Positions 1 to 12,638 of a stretch of DNA of 64,000 nucleotides are shown here, in pieces. The stretch spans positions 38,344,045-38,408,044 of the forward strand of contig NC_054548.1 in assembly GCF_017654505.1 (NCBI RefSeq), written 5' to 3'. A model generated the notes under the pieces. The model ran no database searches. It saw only the letters and a list, made by a program, of their open reading frames with translations, and was not told where the DNA came from. The stretch is from Polyodon spathula. Lineage: Eukaryota > Chordata > Actinopteri > Acipenseriformes > Polyodontidae. Position 1 is the first letter of the stretch. Each line of letters begins with the position of its first letter. Made by a program: the position numbers and the translations under genes.

Positions 1-91
1 CCCCAGCTTTGAGCATGATATTTAAATATAGCTGATACAGCATAAGTAAATAAGTAAATAACATAAATAAATAACATAAAATGTTCATACC

Positions 92-385
92 GTGTACAAC
101 CCCTATATGTAAAATCACCTCTAAATATAAAACTCCCCTTATTTTACATGTAAGGATAACTTTTTAAATATGGAGGTGTTTTACATATAGGGGTAACTTT
201 TTACATATGGGTTATTTTACATGTAGGAGTAACTTTTTACATATAGACATAGACGTTTTACACATTGCGAGTTATTTACATTTAGTGGGAGGTTATTACA
301 TATAAGAGTAGATGTTTTACACATAGCAGCATTTTTTTTTTTGTACAACCAAAATATGTAAAATCACCCTAAATGTAAAAAAACA
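92..385. repeat. Degenerate short tandem repeat with matching flanks
   Basis: From about 149 to 330 a unit of roughly 18-20 bases recurs about ten times in degenerate form. Its core is close to TAACTTTTTACATATAGG. A different segment, with core TATGTAAAATCACC, lies in the same orientation on both sides, at about 92-132 and 341-381, and is partly the reverse complement of the internal unit. The tract therefore looks like an old minisatellite or a decayed element with related ends. No coding capacity is seen. Confidence 0.55.
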
Positions 386-387
386 AC

Positions 388-928
388 TATAATGCAGTTA
401 TGCTTGGTCAGTCACACTTGATAAGCCCATTAAATCCTTCAAAGCACACGATCAATGTTGTACCAACCGGGACTGAGATTCTGATTCCTCCTCCACTGGA
501 GCCACGCCCTGTACCACGTGTTTAACATTGCTCTTAAACTCAAAACATCCCCACTGTTCCCTCCTGCTACCCTGAGCAATCTACTGACTGATATCAAGGT
601 TTTCTGTTACTGGGTTGAAATATATCGTTGGCATAGGAAGGTTCTGTTCACACATCAAATTCGTTGCAGCGGAGATAGGTGTTCTGATATACAATACTGC
701 ATACTTTTTCTAATAATTTTAACTGGCAACGATAATGACTGATGAATGGTGTGCAGCATATCATGCCGTGGTGTCTCATCACAAGACCTTCTCTTGCATT
801 CATCATTTGGTGTGCTCTGCTGAGGTGTCTCTTCACATTCTTCCTGTACTGGGGACAGACATTCTTTCAGCCAAATCATCAGTCAAAATGCTGTGCTGAA
901 GGCTCGAATCAGACATTCTCTCAGTGAA
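388..928. other. Unassigned sequence
   Basis: No gene is recognised. Minus-strand frames are short and interrupted. The part next to 929 may belong to the same decayed coding relic, because a phrase near 900-925 resembles one near 855-870 when both are read on the minus strand. Confidence 0.4.
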
Positions 929-1198
929 TTATTTCATTGGTGATCTGGGATAAAGTGTGTCATCACGTTCTTCCGCTGATGAAAGTTTGTTCTCAGGGCT
1001 AGAGTGAGACTCAATGAATTCATCTTCATTTGCTGTCAGCTGCAAACTAACATAGTGCTCAAACTGTCCTTCTGGAAAATAACCCAGATAAAGAACAGGC
1101 CCATCAAAAACCTCACTGGACTTTATGTCATGAATACTGTCAATAATTAGCAACACATGGGTTTCATACAAGATATGTTGATTGCCCAAATACTTTTG
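929..1198 (-). pseudogene. Unidentified protein-like fragment
   Basis: An open frame of about 89 codons runs on the minus strand between stops. Its only start is a non-ATG codon, so it should be read as a fragment. The composition is protein-like: a hydrophobic segment (HVLLIIDSIHDI), an aromatic and Gly segment (GPVLYLGYFPEGQFEHYVSLQ without its first residues), and an acidic Ser- and Glu-rich tail. The placing of an aromatic stretch before HYVSL loosely recalls OTU-like protease domains carried by some transposons, but I cannot confirm this. No splice structure or neighbouring exon is evident. Confidence 0.3.
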
Positions 1199-1411
1199 TC
1201 AAAGTATGAAATTAGTTTTGCATGTTATTTTTCATTGTATGCATATTATGTAATAATTTGTTGTTTTATTATATAGCTGAATCTCTACTTTAATTTTTAT
1301 CTTTCAATAGAACAATTCGAACAATTAAAAATTATAGATATCACTTTCTTTGTGGCCTTTCTACTTTTTTTTTTTAAATGCCCAAATACTTGTCTGCCAC
1401 TATGTGTGCAC

Positions 1412-1650
<239 letters not shown>

Positions 1651-1654
<4 letters not shown>

Positions 1655-1940
1655 GTCTATAGTAAGCATTCACCCCACTTGGATGTTTTCAGTTTGTTGT
1701 GTTACAACCTGAAATCTTGATGCATTTAAATGGGATCTTTTTCCCTTTGATTTACACAACCTACTCAACACTTTGAAGAGGCTAGATAATTTTTATTGTG
1801 AAACAAAAGTTAATGAAAAATATATTAAAAAAAAAAAAAAAAAAACTGAAATGTCTTGGTTAGATAAGTATTCACCCCCCTGAGTCAATACTTGGTAGAA
1901 CCACCAGTAATTACAGCTGTGAGACTTTTGGAAGATACCA
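1651..1940 (-). mobile_element. Tc1/mariner 3' end fragment
   Basis: The segment starts with a Tc1-type terminal sequence (CAGTG, then AAGCATTCACCCC) and contains GTGTTACAACCTG, standard in this fish Tc1 group. After a poly(A) stretch at about 1827-1845 comes a second AAGTATTCACCCCCC. The next bases are antisense to the C-terminus of a Tc1 transposase: on the minus strand they read TAVITGGSTKY followed by a stop. Only the final residues and the terminal repeat survive, and the element breaks off near 1940. Confidence 0.8.
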
Positions 1941-1985
1941 CCACAGCGAACTCAAAATATGGAAGTTTACTACATTTTATTCTAA

Positions 1986-2477
1986 AGCCCCTTTCACAGT
2001 GGCACTGCTACCTGCGTTAACCCAGGTCCCAGCGACCCACCTCAAGATATGAGTTGATACATTTTGACCTGGCTTGAGTGAGACAAAATGCTTGACGGCT
2101 GTTCGTGAGCCGACGCAATAACAAACAGCCGCGCCTTCGTGAAGGTTTCACTTCCGCAAGGAAATTTTCTGTTTATTCTGTTTAGCCCTATTTTTGTTGC
2201 TTGAGACACACCATGAGCCAGATTGTAGCTGGGGTCAAGAAACATTTGCTCTAATCAGCATTTGGGCCGATGGTTCAATCCAGAGAAGCTTGGATTGAAG
2301 CGTCAGTAACAAGCTGCTTCTGGGGCATTGATATGCGCATTGTGTACTTGGATCTGTCACCAAGGTCAACCCTGCTTTATTAAAAGCAGCATGAAATCGT
2401 GCACCCGACCAGCATGAAACCGGGTCCTGCCCAGCTAGGTTATGACCTGGGTAGATCATACCAGTGTGAAAGGGGCT
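1986..2477. mobile_element. PIF/Harbinger-like MITE
   Basis: The two ends are near-perfect inverted repeats: AGCCCCTTTCACAGTGG at the left and CCAGTGTGAAAGGGGCT at the right. The trinucleotide TAA directly flanks both ends (1983-1985 and 2478-2480), which matches the 3-bp TWA target duplication of the PIF/Harbinger superfamily. The 492-bp interior has no transposase frame that I recognise, so this is a non-autonomous copy. Confidence 0.75.
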
Positions 2478-2480
2478 TAA

Positions 2481-3640
2481 GTTTAGACTCACAGCACCAG
2501 ATTCCAGGTGTTACTGTATATATTAACATGCTGACACAAGCTTCAGTTGTTAAAGCCCATTATACAGTATCCCAATTCCGAATTGCTATACATGCAAGTT
2601 GCCCCCTCTGCCAGGTGCTTCACTTTGTTCTTCCACAGCAATTCATTTCAATAAATTATTCTAGTGCAATTAAATGGTGCTGAAAAGTAGTTAGTGACCT
2701 GCTGTATAATACTTTTAACATCAGCCAGGGAGAAAAAAGGAGGAATCAATACAAATCCTGCTCACAATTAGCAAATAATTCAATAATCTCTTGCTGGTCC
2801 TCTGGAGAGAAGAGAGCTCTGGTATTTCTGAACTCAAGCATGGACCCCTGGATCTATTTCAACTATGAGCTTATCTCTGAATCTGATGAATAAAGACACA
2901 GCTTTAAATGAGCCAATGCCATTGGGTTATGAAAGCCATACAGCAAATTACTGCATGTCATATTCTGTAACTGTACTGCCTATAAGATGGGTCTCTCTTT
3001 TTTTACTCTGTTATTCTTTGTCATTGTTAGTAGACAGGCTTTAAAGGTTTCTTTTTTACTTAGTTTTTTTAGGCAAAGCCCTCTATAATTGCACCTCAAT
3101 TCTCACAAGAACATCCCATACCATTTAGTCCTGGGCTTCTCTCAAGCAGACCCTACCAATTGTGTGGTGGCTTTGTGATGCGGACGAATGTCCTCTGGGG
3201 GCTAGAGAGACTCGAGTCGTATTCAAACCAAGACCTCAAGAGCATGAAAGGCTTGTAATAGTTTTGAATGTTTTGTTTTTTTTACTGTTTTAATGAGATA
3301 ACTGGCTCTGAACCAATGTAGACCTCAGCGTTTGACTAGTTTGTAAAGGCAATGCAATTAAAAAAAAAAATAGGTGACTAAGAAGAAAGATATTTTATAA
3401 AACAGATATTTGAAGGTGCCTACAATTGAAGTCTCAATGCAGGTTTTGTTGGGGGAGGGCACAGGAATTTAATTCTCACAAAAATGTCTGTGTTTAATGC
3501 GCTAGTCCCTCCTTTGAACCAAATACATATTTAAATGAAGTACTTGATAAAACAATTTGTTTGATTGGATATGTATATGTATGTATTTATGCACAGTAAA
3601 AGTCCTAAGTCATAACATATCACCTATTTTGCACAACATC
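2481..3640. other. Unassigned intergenic or intronic sequence
   Basis: I see no gene, RNA or clear repeat end here beyond short T and A runs. Confidence 0.4.
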
Positions 3641-4095
3641 AAAGGAAAGATAAGGACCTTTTTTATTTTATTGTGTTACATGTTCCAATGTGTTGCTACA
3701 ACTGTTTTCAAAATGTGTTTTTATTGTTTTAATATATTTTTTTGTTGTTTTGTTTTTTTACATTTTGACCACTTTTTTAAACTTTTAAATTGCATTCCCT
3801 GCCTCAAAATGGCTTCACGTGAACCCACATGGACCTCTCAGAACTACATTCTCCTGTTCACATATGTAACTGAGATGGATTTACCAGTGAGCAGGAGGAT
3901 GATTTAGTTCTGAGAGGTCCATGCAGGTACATGTGAAACCATCTTGAGGCAGGGAATGCAATTAGAAGCTTAAAAAGTAGACAAAATGTAAAACAATTAT
4001 AATTAAAACAATACACACACCTTACTTAAACAGTTGTAGCAACACATGGGAACATGTAACACAATAAAATAAAAAGGTCCTTATATACCCTTTAA
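3641..4095. mobile_element. Long foldback (inverted-repeat) element
   Basis: The left arm, from about 3641 to 3862, is repeated in reverse complement from about 3878 to 4095. Matching blocks include AAGGACCTTTTTTATTTTAT against its complement near 4060-4085, TGTTGCTACAACTGTTT against its complement near 4030-4045, and CCTGCCTCAAAATGGCTTCA against its complement near 3935-3958. Only a few bases separate the arms. This is the shape of a foldback MITE. The open frame across the left arm has no recognisable product. Confidence 0.75.
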
Positions 4096-5754
4096 ACAGC
4101 ACCATGAACACTTTGCTACACTGTAATGCAGCAAAGTGCATTAGTACAAGTCAGTAGCTGGTTATTCACTAAAGCCCACATTTAAATTACCATTACACAC
4201 ACTGGAGACTTGCTTTGACACCAAAGGTACAAGTGCAAATTGACACCATGTTGTAAAATGTACATTTGTGAAAGGTGCAAGGTCAACATATAGGAAGCTA
4301 CTAATGTGACCTTTAACATGCTGTTAAAAAGCAAGTTCTGTGGATTTTGGAAATATATCTGCTACAGAGGAAAACAAAGTGATATCTTGAAAACAAAAGG
4401 CCTGCCAATACCTACACTTTATTATCAATGCCCCAGCACTTTTCTCACAATTTCTCTAGAACGAAAGCTATTTATCTGCTATATATATATATATAAAGAA
4501 ACTCCAAGATGAGGAGCTCCCAGATTGGTAGTCAAAGAAGTTTTATCACAGCTCCAGGACTAAAAGAGGATAAAAGAGTAAAACCTTTGAAAATAAAAAC
4601 AGTTAATCAATTTAAGGCTGTTTAAATTAGTTTGAAATTGCATCGGGTCAGTATGACCCAAAACATAACAGATGTACTTGAATTCTGAACATAATAGGAG
4701 CGTTAATTACAAAAGGGGCCGGACACCAACTACTGTGAAAGATACATGTTTTTCTGCGGTTTAATTATCAGTATTGATAAACATTGCGAGCACATAGAGG
4801 CAAAGCATTAAATAAATATTTTATTTTAAAAACTCTTTTTTGCAAGAATTAGCTTCATCAAGTATATTGTTAGTAACTGGTAATGGTAGCTGATATTTGT
4901 TATTTTGTTAGAATATGTTAAAATATAGAAATATGGATTAACCATCCAAAATTACAGGGATTGGTGGTGCCAAAATCGCTTTACAGTTAGATGTTATTCT
5001 TCAGTCTAGTTAGTGTTGGGATGTAAAATATAACTGCTGTAGCACCCTTGTTATTCAATCTCTATTCCATGAAATGAACTGTACCTTTTAATATGCAACT
5101 GGACAGTGTTTTTTTTTTTTTTTTGTAAATGGAAATCCTATTATTAAAATAATGATGTGTGATGACACACTGACTTTCAGTTTAGAATGTGGGACAAAAT
5201 ATATGTTCCGAAAGATGTCACTGCTGTAGCCATTTATTATAATACCTAATTTTCCTTTATGTTGAACTGCACAAATGATTAATGTTGATAAACATGGTCA
5301 CCCTGCTTCCTTTAAAATGAGAGTTAAAAGCTGCTTTTAAAATTTAAGCAGTTCCGATTACCATAATCAGTTCATGCCTGACAACACTTTATAAATGTAT
5401 GGCTATTAATGCCAGCAATTACAGGGTAAATGCAAATACAGCAGCACAGTATCCCTGTGAAACACAGGAATATCAGAGGAAACTGTTTAGTCACACCAGC
5501 AGTGAAACCTTGCAGTTGTATTTGAAAGACGTGCCCCTCTGGAATAATCCCTGCAGTAAAAGAAACATTCCCCAAAGACGTAGCAGCTTCATATGGAAAA
5601 AAAAGATGAAAAAAGAAAAAAAAAAAATTATATACTGTATACCACTTGAGCCCAGAAATATTATTTTAATTTACATCAGTATAATCTTTGCTACAAGGTA
5701 TTCATTCTCATGTGGTAGATAAGTGATATTACATGGTAGGTAATGGTAGGTATT

Positions 5755-5758
<4 letters not shown>
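4096..5758. other. Unassigned sequence
   Basis: No gene is seen. A short palindrome, GGGTCAGTATGACCC, lies at about 4644-4658 and resembles motifs found at some transposon ends, but no partner end was found. Confidence 0.35.
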
Positions 5759-5832
<74 letters not shown>

Positions 5833-5833
5833 T
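5759..5833. repeat. (TA)n microsatellite
   Basis: An alternating TA tract of about 70 bases ends in AATATATTAA. No transposon end is recognisable at either edge. Confidence 0.95.
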
Positions 5834-6545
5834 AACTACCTCAAGTTATCAGAGTTCCCAAGTTTATTTCATTTTCCTAGCCTGTTGTCCCCCTGACCCC
5901 GAATGACCCAGCATCATTCTTAACTGGCCCATCTTGCACATCTGCATCGATCTGTCGACAAAGAACTGTCAGACCGAATCAATACATCATCCCTTCAGTA
6001 ACGAGACCAGCTCCTGGACACTTTACTTTCATTTTTTTTTTTTTTTTGTACAAATCAATAGCACTAAATTGGCGAGCTGGAAATGGATAGACAATTAGTC
6101 CTTTTTTTAATCTGCCTGGTTAAAATAAAATAAAAGTAAAAAGAAAAAAAACTCACTACAGGGTTTCTTTTTAGCGCTACCTTATGAGTGACTTGACACG
6201 AAGGATTAAAATAAAACACCCCAAACATATACTTGTGCAGTACACATCATTTAGACCAGTGGGTTAAAACCAAATAAAGATAATATTTAAACCAACCAAC
6301 AAACATATATACTAAGCAATGGTGCTGATTGTAATAGTTTTCTTGGAATTCAAAATGTCAACTCAGCTAATACTATGATTGTCTCATGTATTGGCTTGAA
6401 CATCAGCACAGACCCATGCTCACCAATCATCAATTTGCAGTCAGCATTTGAGTCAGATAGTGACAGGTATGACATCCCAGTGTCTACGTTATTACTGTAA
6501 AATCAGCTCAGTGACAGACTTGCTTTTTAAAATTCAATTTAAATA
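5834..6545. other. Unassigned sequence, possible LINE tail
   Basis: No gene is seen. Near 6110-6140 the sequence CTGCCTGGTTAAAATAAAAT resembles the A-rich 3' tails of some fish LINEs. This could mark a short truncated copy, with low confidence. Confidence 0.3.
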
Positions 6546-7147
6546 CAGTAAAACGCCTGAGTTACGAACATCAAAGTTACGAACTGACCGGTCTACCGAA
6601 CCCCCACTTTGAACCGGAAGTATGCTGTCACTCAGTCATGTGTGCAATGCAACCAGATACGCGCTCCTACATAAGCGGCGTGCTGGTCATGGAGAAGGCA
6701 AAATTACTGTATTCAGAAAGGTGAGGCAAATTTCAAAGCAAGTACGGGCAATTATACTGGGAACAAAGCACAGTTTTTTTTTTTTTTTTTTCCAAGCCAA
6801 ATGAGGCTTAAGACTGAGAAAGCTGCATGAATGCATTTTGTTTAAAAACAAGCACAACATTAACCCAGGTTTTCCTGGATATTTAATCTATGTTTTTGCT
6901 ACACTTATTATTTCAGTGGTAACTTCAGTTTAGCCTTTTTCCATTTATAGTACTGTTTTAAACTTAGAACCACAACAGTATGAGTATTGCATTACTGTGC
7001 TGTAGCCTTGCATTATTCTTCAGATTGAGGTTGAGAATAGCAGGGGTACCCATTTATTAAAACCATTGAAAACTTCAGAGTTATGTGCATTTCAGACTTA
7101 CGAATCACCTCCATTCCCAAGGGGTTCATAACTCTGAGATTGTACTG
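6546..7147. mobile_element. Pogo/Tigger-like MITE
   Basis: The left end CAGTAAAACGCCTGAGTTAC and the reverse complement of the right end, CAGTACAATCTCAGAGTTAT, match over about 25 bases including the following GAAC. TA flanks both ends (6544-6545 and 7148-7149), as expected of Tc1/mariner/pogo insertions. The phrase 'gagttacgaac' near each end is typical of Tigger-like terminal repeats. The interior of about 600 bp holds no convincing transposase, so the copy is non-autonomous. Confidence 0.7.
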
Positions 7148-8201
7148 TACTAATATTTCTAAATGGTGGCATAAGATATTTAAATGCGTTTTAAACAATT
7201 ATGCAACACTTTCTAGATCTCTGGGTTTTACAGCTCAAGTCGACTTGCTATGGCCTACTATATAACAATGTATACAGTAAATACTTTATATACAACATAA
7301 ATATTGTATATTAACCAGTGGAAAATACTAAATTAAACCCGCTAAAGACAAAAAATACATTGTTAAAAAGCAAATGTGTCTTTTTTGCCGCCACATTGAC
7401 TCTACTTTTCAGAAAAAGTCTATTTCTTTGAGATTGCAAATCAAACCAAGGCAACCTTCTGCTTAGCATTCTGGCTGTCTAACACAGAAGTTCAATGTAT
7501 CGCTATTAATTGGGTCAATTGATTTTTTAGCTCCAATCTTCCAACAGGTTGGATAATAAGGGTATCTCCATGGTAAAAAGGTAAAAAACAGCATAGATTT
7601 GCCTCTGCTTTTGAAGCACTGAGCTGTTCCAAGACATTTTTTTTTCCTGATTGAATAGACTGAAAAAAAAGATGAAAGAGGATGAAAAAGTGTTGCCCCT
7701 AAATATTCAGTTTCCATCTGCATAAGGCCACACATACAAACTCTGGCATTTAAAAACACTGTCTGTGGTAATTATTTCATGCACAAAACAGTATGTGTAG
7801 ATTTTAGGACTTAATAAGAACAATATGATGGATTACAACAGTCAATAATATTACAGTTTTTAATTTCCAAAGAGCTTATTATTGTTATATGCAATGGAAT
7901 ATGGCAGTAAAGGCAAATGGAACTCAATGCCATTGAATTCATTCAATATCAGCGTCAGAGTGATAAACAGCACATTAAGTACCCTTATTGCAATAAGTAT
8001 TTCCAGAATTCCGATGTATATGCTATGCATGGCTTCATACACTTTCTCCCCCCTTCACCCACATGAGATTCTAATCTGATTATTCTAACCTCATTGTGGA
8101 ACATACCTTTCAACTTCACAGACGTCAACTGACGTCAACTGGAAGCGTATTTTTGTTACAATAAACAAAAAACAATGTAGTTACTCTACCTATATAATTA
8201 C

Positions 8202-8203
<2 letters not shown>
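7148..8203. other. Unassigned sequence
   Basis: Nothing beyond short A/T runs and a tandem GACGTCAACT doublet near 8121-8141 was seen. Confidence 0.35.

Positions 8204-8272
<69 letters not shown>
8204..8272. repeat. (TA)n microsatellite
   Basis: The alternating TA tract is broken once by an AA near 8248. A small hairpin follows at about 8281-8318: CCATATGATATACCTGACA, a 3-base loop, then TGTCAGGTACCTATGG. Confidence 0.9.
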
Positions 8273-9014
8273 TGACAGTCCATATGATATACCTGACAAA
8301 CTGTCAGGTACCTATGGATATACAGTATAATGGGACACTTTTTTTGCAGAATTGAAAGCAAACAGTTTTTGTTACCTTTATTCCAATTATGCAGAGGTCT
8401 TGCTCATTTCCAGTGATATTGATACATAGCATACCATTATCATTTAACCCAATAACTAAAATTAATTGTATACTTAATTTATTTTAACAATTAAGTTGCA
8501 GGTTTAATGAGCTTAGAAAGTGTTTACTTAATCTAGATCAGAGCAGCAGCAGAGGCTGACAAGCACTGTTGCGGGTGTATCAAATATGGCATTACTTTCA
8601 AGGTTTATGAAAGGAATGCCTTAAAACTAAAGCAGTTCTCCGGCTGTGAATAGGCATAAGGAAATATGAAGTGAATTATATGAGGCAGTCTCTTGATCTT
8701 GAAAGCAATCCCTGATATACATCTATGAAGGGCTAGAAGATTTGCTATGTAAAATGGAATACTGGTTTAGGTGATTTGTCTTATTAAAATAGTTTTAGTT
8801 TTGGGTAATTGTAAATCTATGGTTAACCTTATTTTTTTTTTTTATATATAGATGTATGTGATACTAACCATGATACTGTATTATGATCATTTCTGGTACA
8901 CTCCAAAATATGGTTAATTAATTATTCTTTTTAAAATAGTCACCTCCAGAAGTAAAAATAATTAAGCAAAGGGTCTGAAGGGACATCTTATTCAAAGGTT
9001 CCATGGCTTAGTGG
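8273..9014. other. Unassigned sequence
   Basis: Apart from the small hairpin next to the microsatellite, no feature is supported. Confidence 0.35.
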
Positions 9015-9519
9015 TGTTATGGTCCAGGCTGATCAGCGGCTGAAATAGCAAACCCAGACTGCAAGCTGCAATTCAGTGCTTTTACACACACTTATTCATT
9101 CACAAAACAAAAGGTTTAAACAAACAAACCAAAAATATTCAAAAGTAAACTCAAGCTATAGCTATATCGGCGCATAAAGCAACCTCAACACTATCCAGGC
9201 TTGGCAACATCTTCACTGAACTATCTCTCTCTTTACTCCACTGCCCAAACAAACATTTTTCTGTTCTTTTCATAGCACATGGCCAGGGCTTAAAGGAAAA
9301 TCAATAAATCAATTAACACCTGGCTACATTCCACACTTTTCTAATTAGGGCTGGGATTCCAGTACCAATGTACAGATTGCAACAACCTTTAGTTTACATC
9401 TATGTGGCTGTGCAATGGGTGGCCATCTTGTCTCCAAGCTGTTCCTCATCTCCTCATCCAAGGTGACTGCCAGCCACCAAAACACATATTATAATGTGCA
9501 GGGCCTCTGCACGCCCACA
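9015..9519 (-). mobile_element. Solo LTR, minus strand
   Basis: Read on the minus strand the unit begins TGTGGGCGTGCAG and ends GGACCATAACA, giving the TG...CA termini of an LTR. Four flanking bases match three of four (GTGG at 9011-9014, GTGC at 9520-9523), consistent with an old target duplication. The length of 505 bp and the lack of any internal coding region or second LTR suggest a solo LTR left by recombination. Gypsy-type or endogenous-retrovirus origin cannot be separated here. Confidence 0.55.
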
Positions 9520-12500
9520 GTGCCTTGCTCCTTGTTTCAAATCTGCCAAATCCTTTAATCTCTAAGGCATATAACAATTTAGCTTTTATCTTTATTAGTC
9601 ATATTTTACCTCTAATTTGAGAGAATTGTATATGACTTTGTTTTAAAATGAATGAGTCACTCCAAATGAATGAGACATGACAAGTCTGAAAATGATAAAT
9701 ATAGTAATACAATGTATTTTTTGATTAAAACATGATTCAACTTAATAGTCTATGTAATTGTTTTTCAATAACACTACTTTCTTGAACATAAAGCTTTTTT
9801 TCAGCAATCTATAAAATAAACTGCAGGCTAAAATGCAAACTGCCCAAGTGAAATGTGTGTAAGGCGGGAAAGGGTCAACCACAGTGGTGGTAGGAAATGA
9901 CAGATTAGTGGATTTATATTTGGTTGTCAAGGTTTCTCAAAGCTCCGTTGGTTGGGTCATATGGCATCCGTGGTCTGTTAACTTTATTTTGTGACCTCTG
10001 ACTTCTGAATCAGGTTCATATTGGAAGGGGGGTGTCTGATGTTTTTTTCATTGCAAGTTGTGAAATTTGGACACATCTAGCTGGTGGAACTAGGCATATG
10101 TAACATTATAAATCCACATTTAAGCTATGGATTTAAGAATAATTTATCCTAAGTTGAACTACATTATCAATCGAAATAAAACATCTCAGGCTATTCCCCT
10201 ATCTTTAATGGCAACACGGTAACACATCTACAGTAGGAATGTATTTATTGTGCACAGTCAACAATAGAACGGTAATACAGTGGTAAAATGTTTATAGTTT
10301 GACAGAACAATTTTATTGAAAGAAGATGAATCAATACAAACTGATAATCCAGTACCTCTGTGTGCTATTGTTCCAAATCCATTGTGCTGCCTTTGCTAGT
10401 AGTGCTACAGTCTGGTATTGGCTTTACCTTCATTTCTTCAAGGTAGTACTGTGGTATTATAATGCTATCCCAATAGTATTTTTCTCTGTACTTATAGAAT
10501 GCAAATAAAATGTACTGACTGATTGCATCCTTCCTTCAGTTAAAAAGTGGCTTCATAAATGCAGTTGACACCTTCCAGTTTGGTATGAGTTTTGTTTGAA
10601 AACATGTGAACCCACCTCTGTCCGATATTAATTACCCTCTGCAGCTCTATATTTTCTTTCTACAATGTTATTTTTTTTCCAGCAAGTGCAATCTGCTGAA
10701 TGCAATTCCAAGCAGTGTCACCAGAAGAATTGTAAGAAATAATTACACCATACCATGAAAAGGCCAATGAAAGGAAGCAGCCTCAAGTCATTTGAGAAGG
10801 CCCAAAAGTGCATCAATGGTCAGCTTTATTAACAATTTTATTAAAACATAAAATAATAACAATCACATACTGCACTGGCGCTGCTCTAATCTATTTATCT
10901 TATCATGTTTTGTCAGACATTAATAAAAGAAAATGTATTACACATCTAAATCTATATGGTATGAACCAACTAAAAATAGATGATGCCTCTAGGACTCTCA
11001 GTTGTCACTGGAAACTATTAATGACGAACAGTCGTTTGCCAGTGAGCTGTCGATTCTTTTCCACAGAAAATTACTGACCATGAATCAAGTCAACATTTAC
11101 AGGAATCTGCAAATGAAACAGCTAAATTCATGATGACAAGAAACCTCGTAAAAGCTGCCCATTTACTCTGCTCCCAGCACTCATCCCCATCGGGGATCAA
11201 TAGTCAGGCCTCATATAATACAGTCCTAAATGTCAGGCTGCAAATACTCTGCATTTATGCAGAGGGAAAAGAGAGGCACCGATAGGGATAATTATCCTTT
11301 TCTTCTGAGAGGCTGACAGTAAACATGCCATAAATGGAGAAGGAAACTTTAAAAAATAGAAACAGCTGTTTTAAATCTTAGAAACATAACAGCATTTATT
11401 GGTCAACCTGTTCTGGTTTATAGGATGGTGAGATAGTGTAAAAGCATTAGAAATTACAAGTGACCAGTGGAATGTACATCCAAGCTAGTCACAGCAAATG
11501 TATGCTCTGTCGTACATGGCACACAAACATTTAGGTATACAGTGGCAAGTAGGTGTGTAATTACTAATTCTGGTATTCTATAAAAGGTCTACATACCTAC
11601 AACTACATGTAACATTTAACTGGTAGGCATATATCAACAAGAAACAAAACTACTTCTAGTGTCTCTTTCATTTCATGGAATCGCAAAGTGATGTAGATCA
11701 AAGGTATGACATAATCTGCAGGGCTAAAATAATCCATTATGGCACAACAGGAAAGATACAAAAATGAAACATCAATAAATAAAAAAATAACTTTCATAAG
11801 TACATGAAAAAATTATATAACATTATACCAGTAAATAGAATGTTAGATCATTTTGTCATCCTAAGTAGTCTTGCTGCCTTTTATCTTCATCCCAACAAAG
11901 CAAAACAAAGTACATTAAACTCTCGCACAATTTGATATACTCTAGAGCCAATGGGAATGAATTCCCTTAGCAACACTGGTACCTAGAATATACAGGAAGA
12001 CAGGCACCTCACAGATATACAGTAATTATAGCATTTGCAGCACTGACATACCGAAACTGTCCGATGCTGGATTGCAAATGAGAGAAATTATGCCCATCAG
12101 CGGTCACAGATCTGAGACCTCCCTGCAGAGCTACTGGGCACCCTTGCTAAAAAATAGAAAGAGCTGGAGGAATATTTTGTCAGGGGAAGACTACACGGCA
12201 TTGGCAAAAAAAAAAGAAAAAGATTAGAAGACAGCAAAACCTCTTCCTGCACTTTAATGCCTCCTGCAGCAACTGACAGTTACTTTAATAAGTGTACAAT
12301 TACTGGCAACATTCAAATGAATGTCTATAAAGACAAATGAATTGAAACACAACAAAGCAAGATTTTTTTTAGTTATTTAAAGTCAGAAAAAATGAACTGA
12401 AACACATCTAACCAAGGTTTTTATAGCTACTTAAAGTATTAAAAAACGATTTATTGCATTTACTGAAACAAAAAAAGAAACTACAAAATGAAAATATTTT

Positions 12501-12638
12501 ACTTGAATATTATTTTTAGTTCATAGGGACTGTTTTCTGCTGTGGAAGGTTATACCTCAAAATGTTAATAAATCTTTAGAAACTATATAGAGTTGTCCTT
12601 TCTTTTTTATAAAATATTTATAAATCTGTTTTATAAAA
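9520..12638. other. Unassigned sequence, one complex stretch
   Basis: No gene is seen. The stretch at about 11095-11345 is of higher complexity and free of recognisable repeats. It looks like the kind of block that is often a conserved non-coding element, but this is a guess from composition alone. Confidence 0.3.

Noticed and set aside
3557..3907. 116-codon open frame on the plus strand
   Set aside because: It covers the left arm of a foldback element, has no recognisable domain, and is not kept in the facing arm.
4644..4658. GGGTCAGTATGACCC palindrome as a transposon end
   Set aside because: No partner end or target duplication was found within several kilobases.
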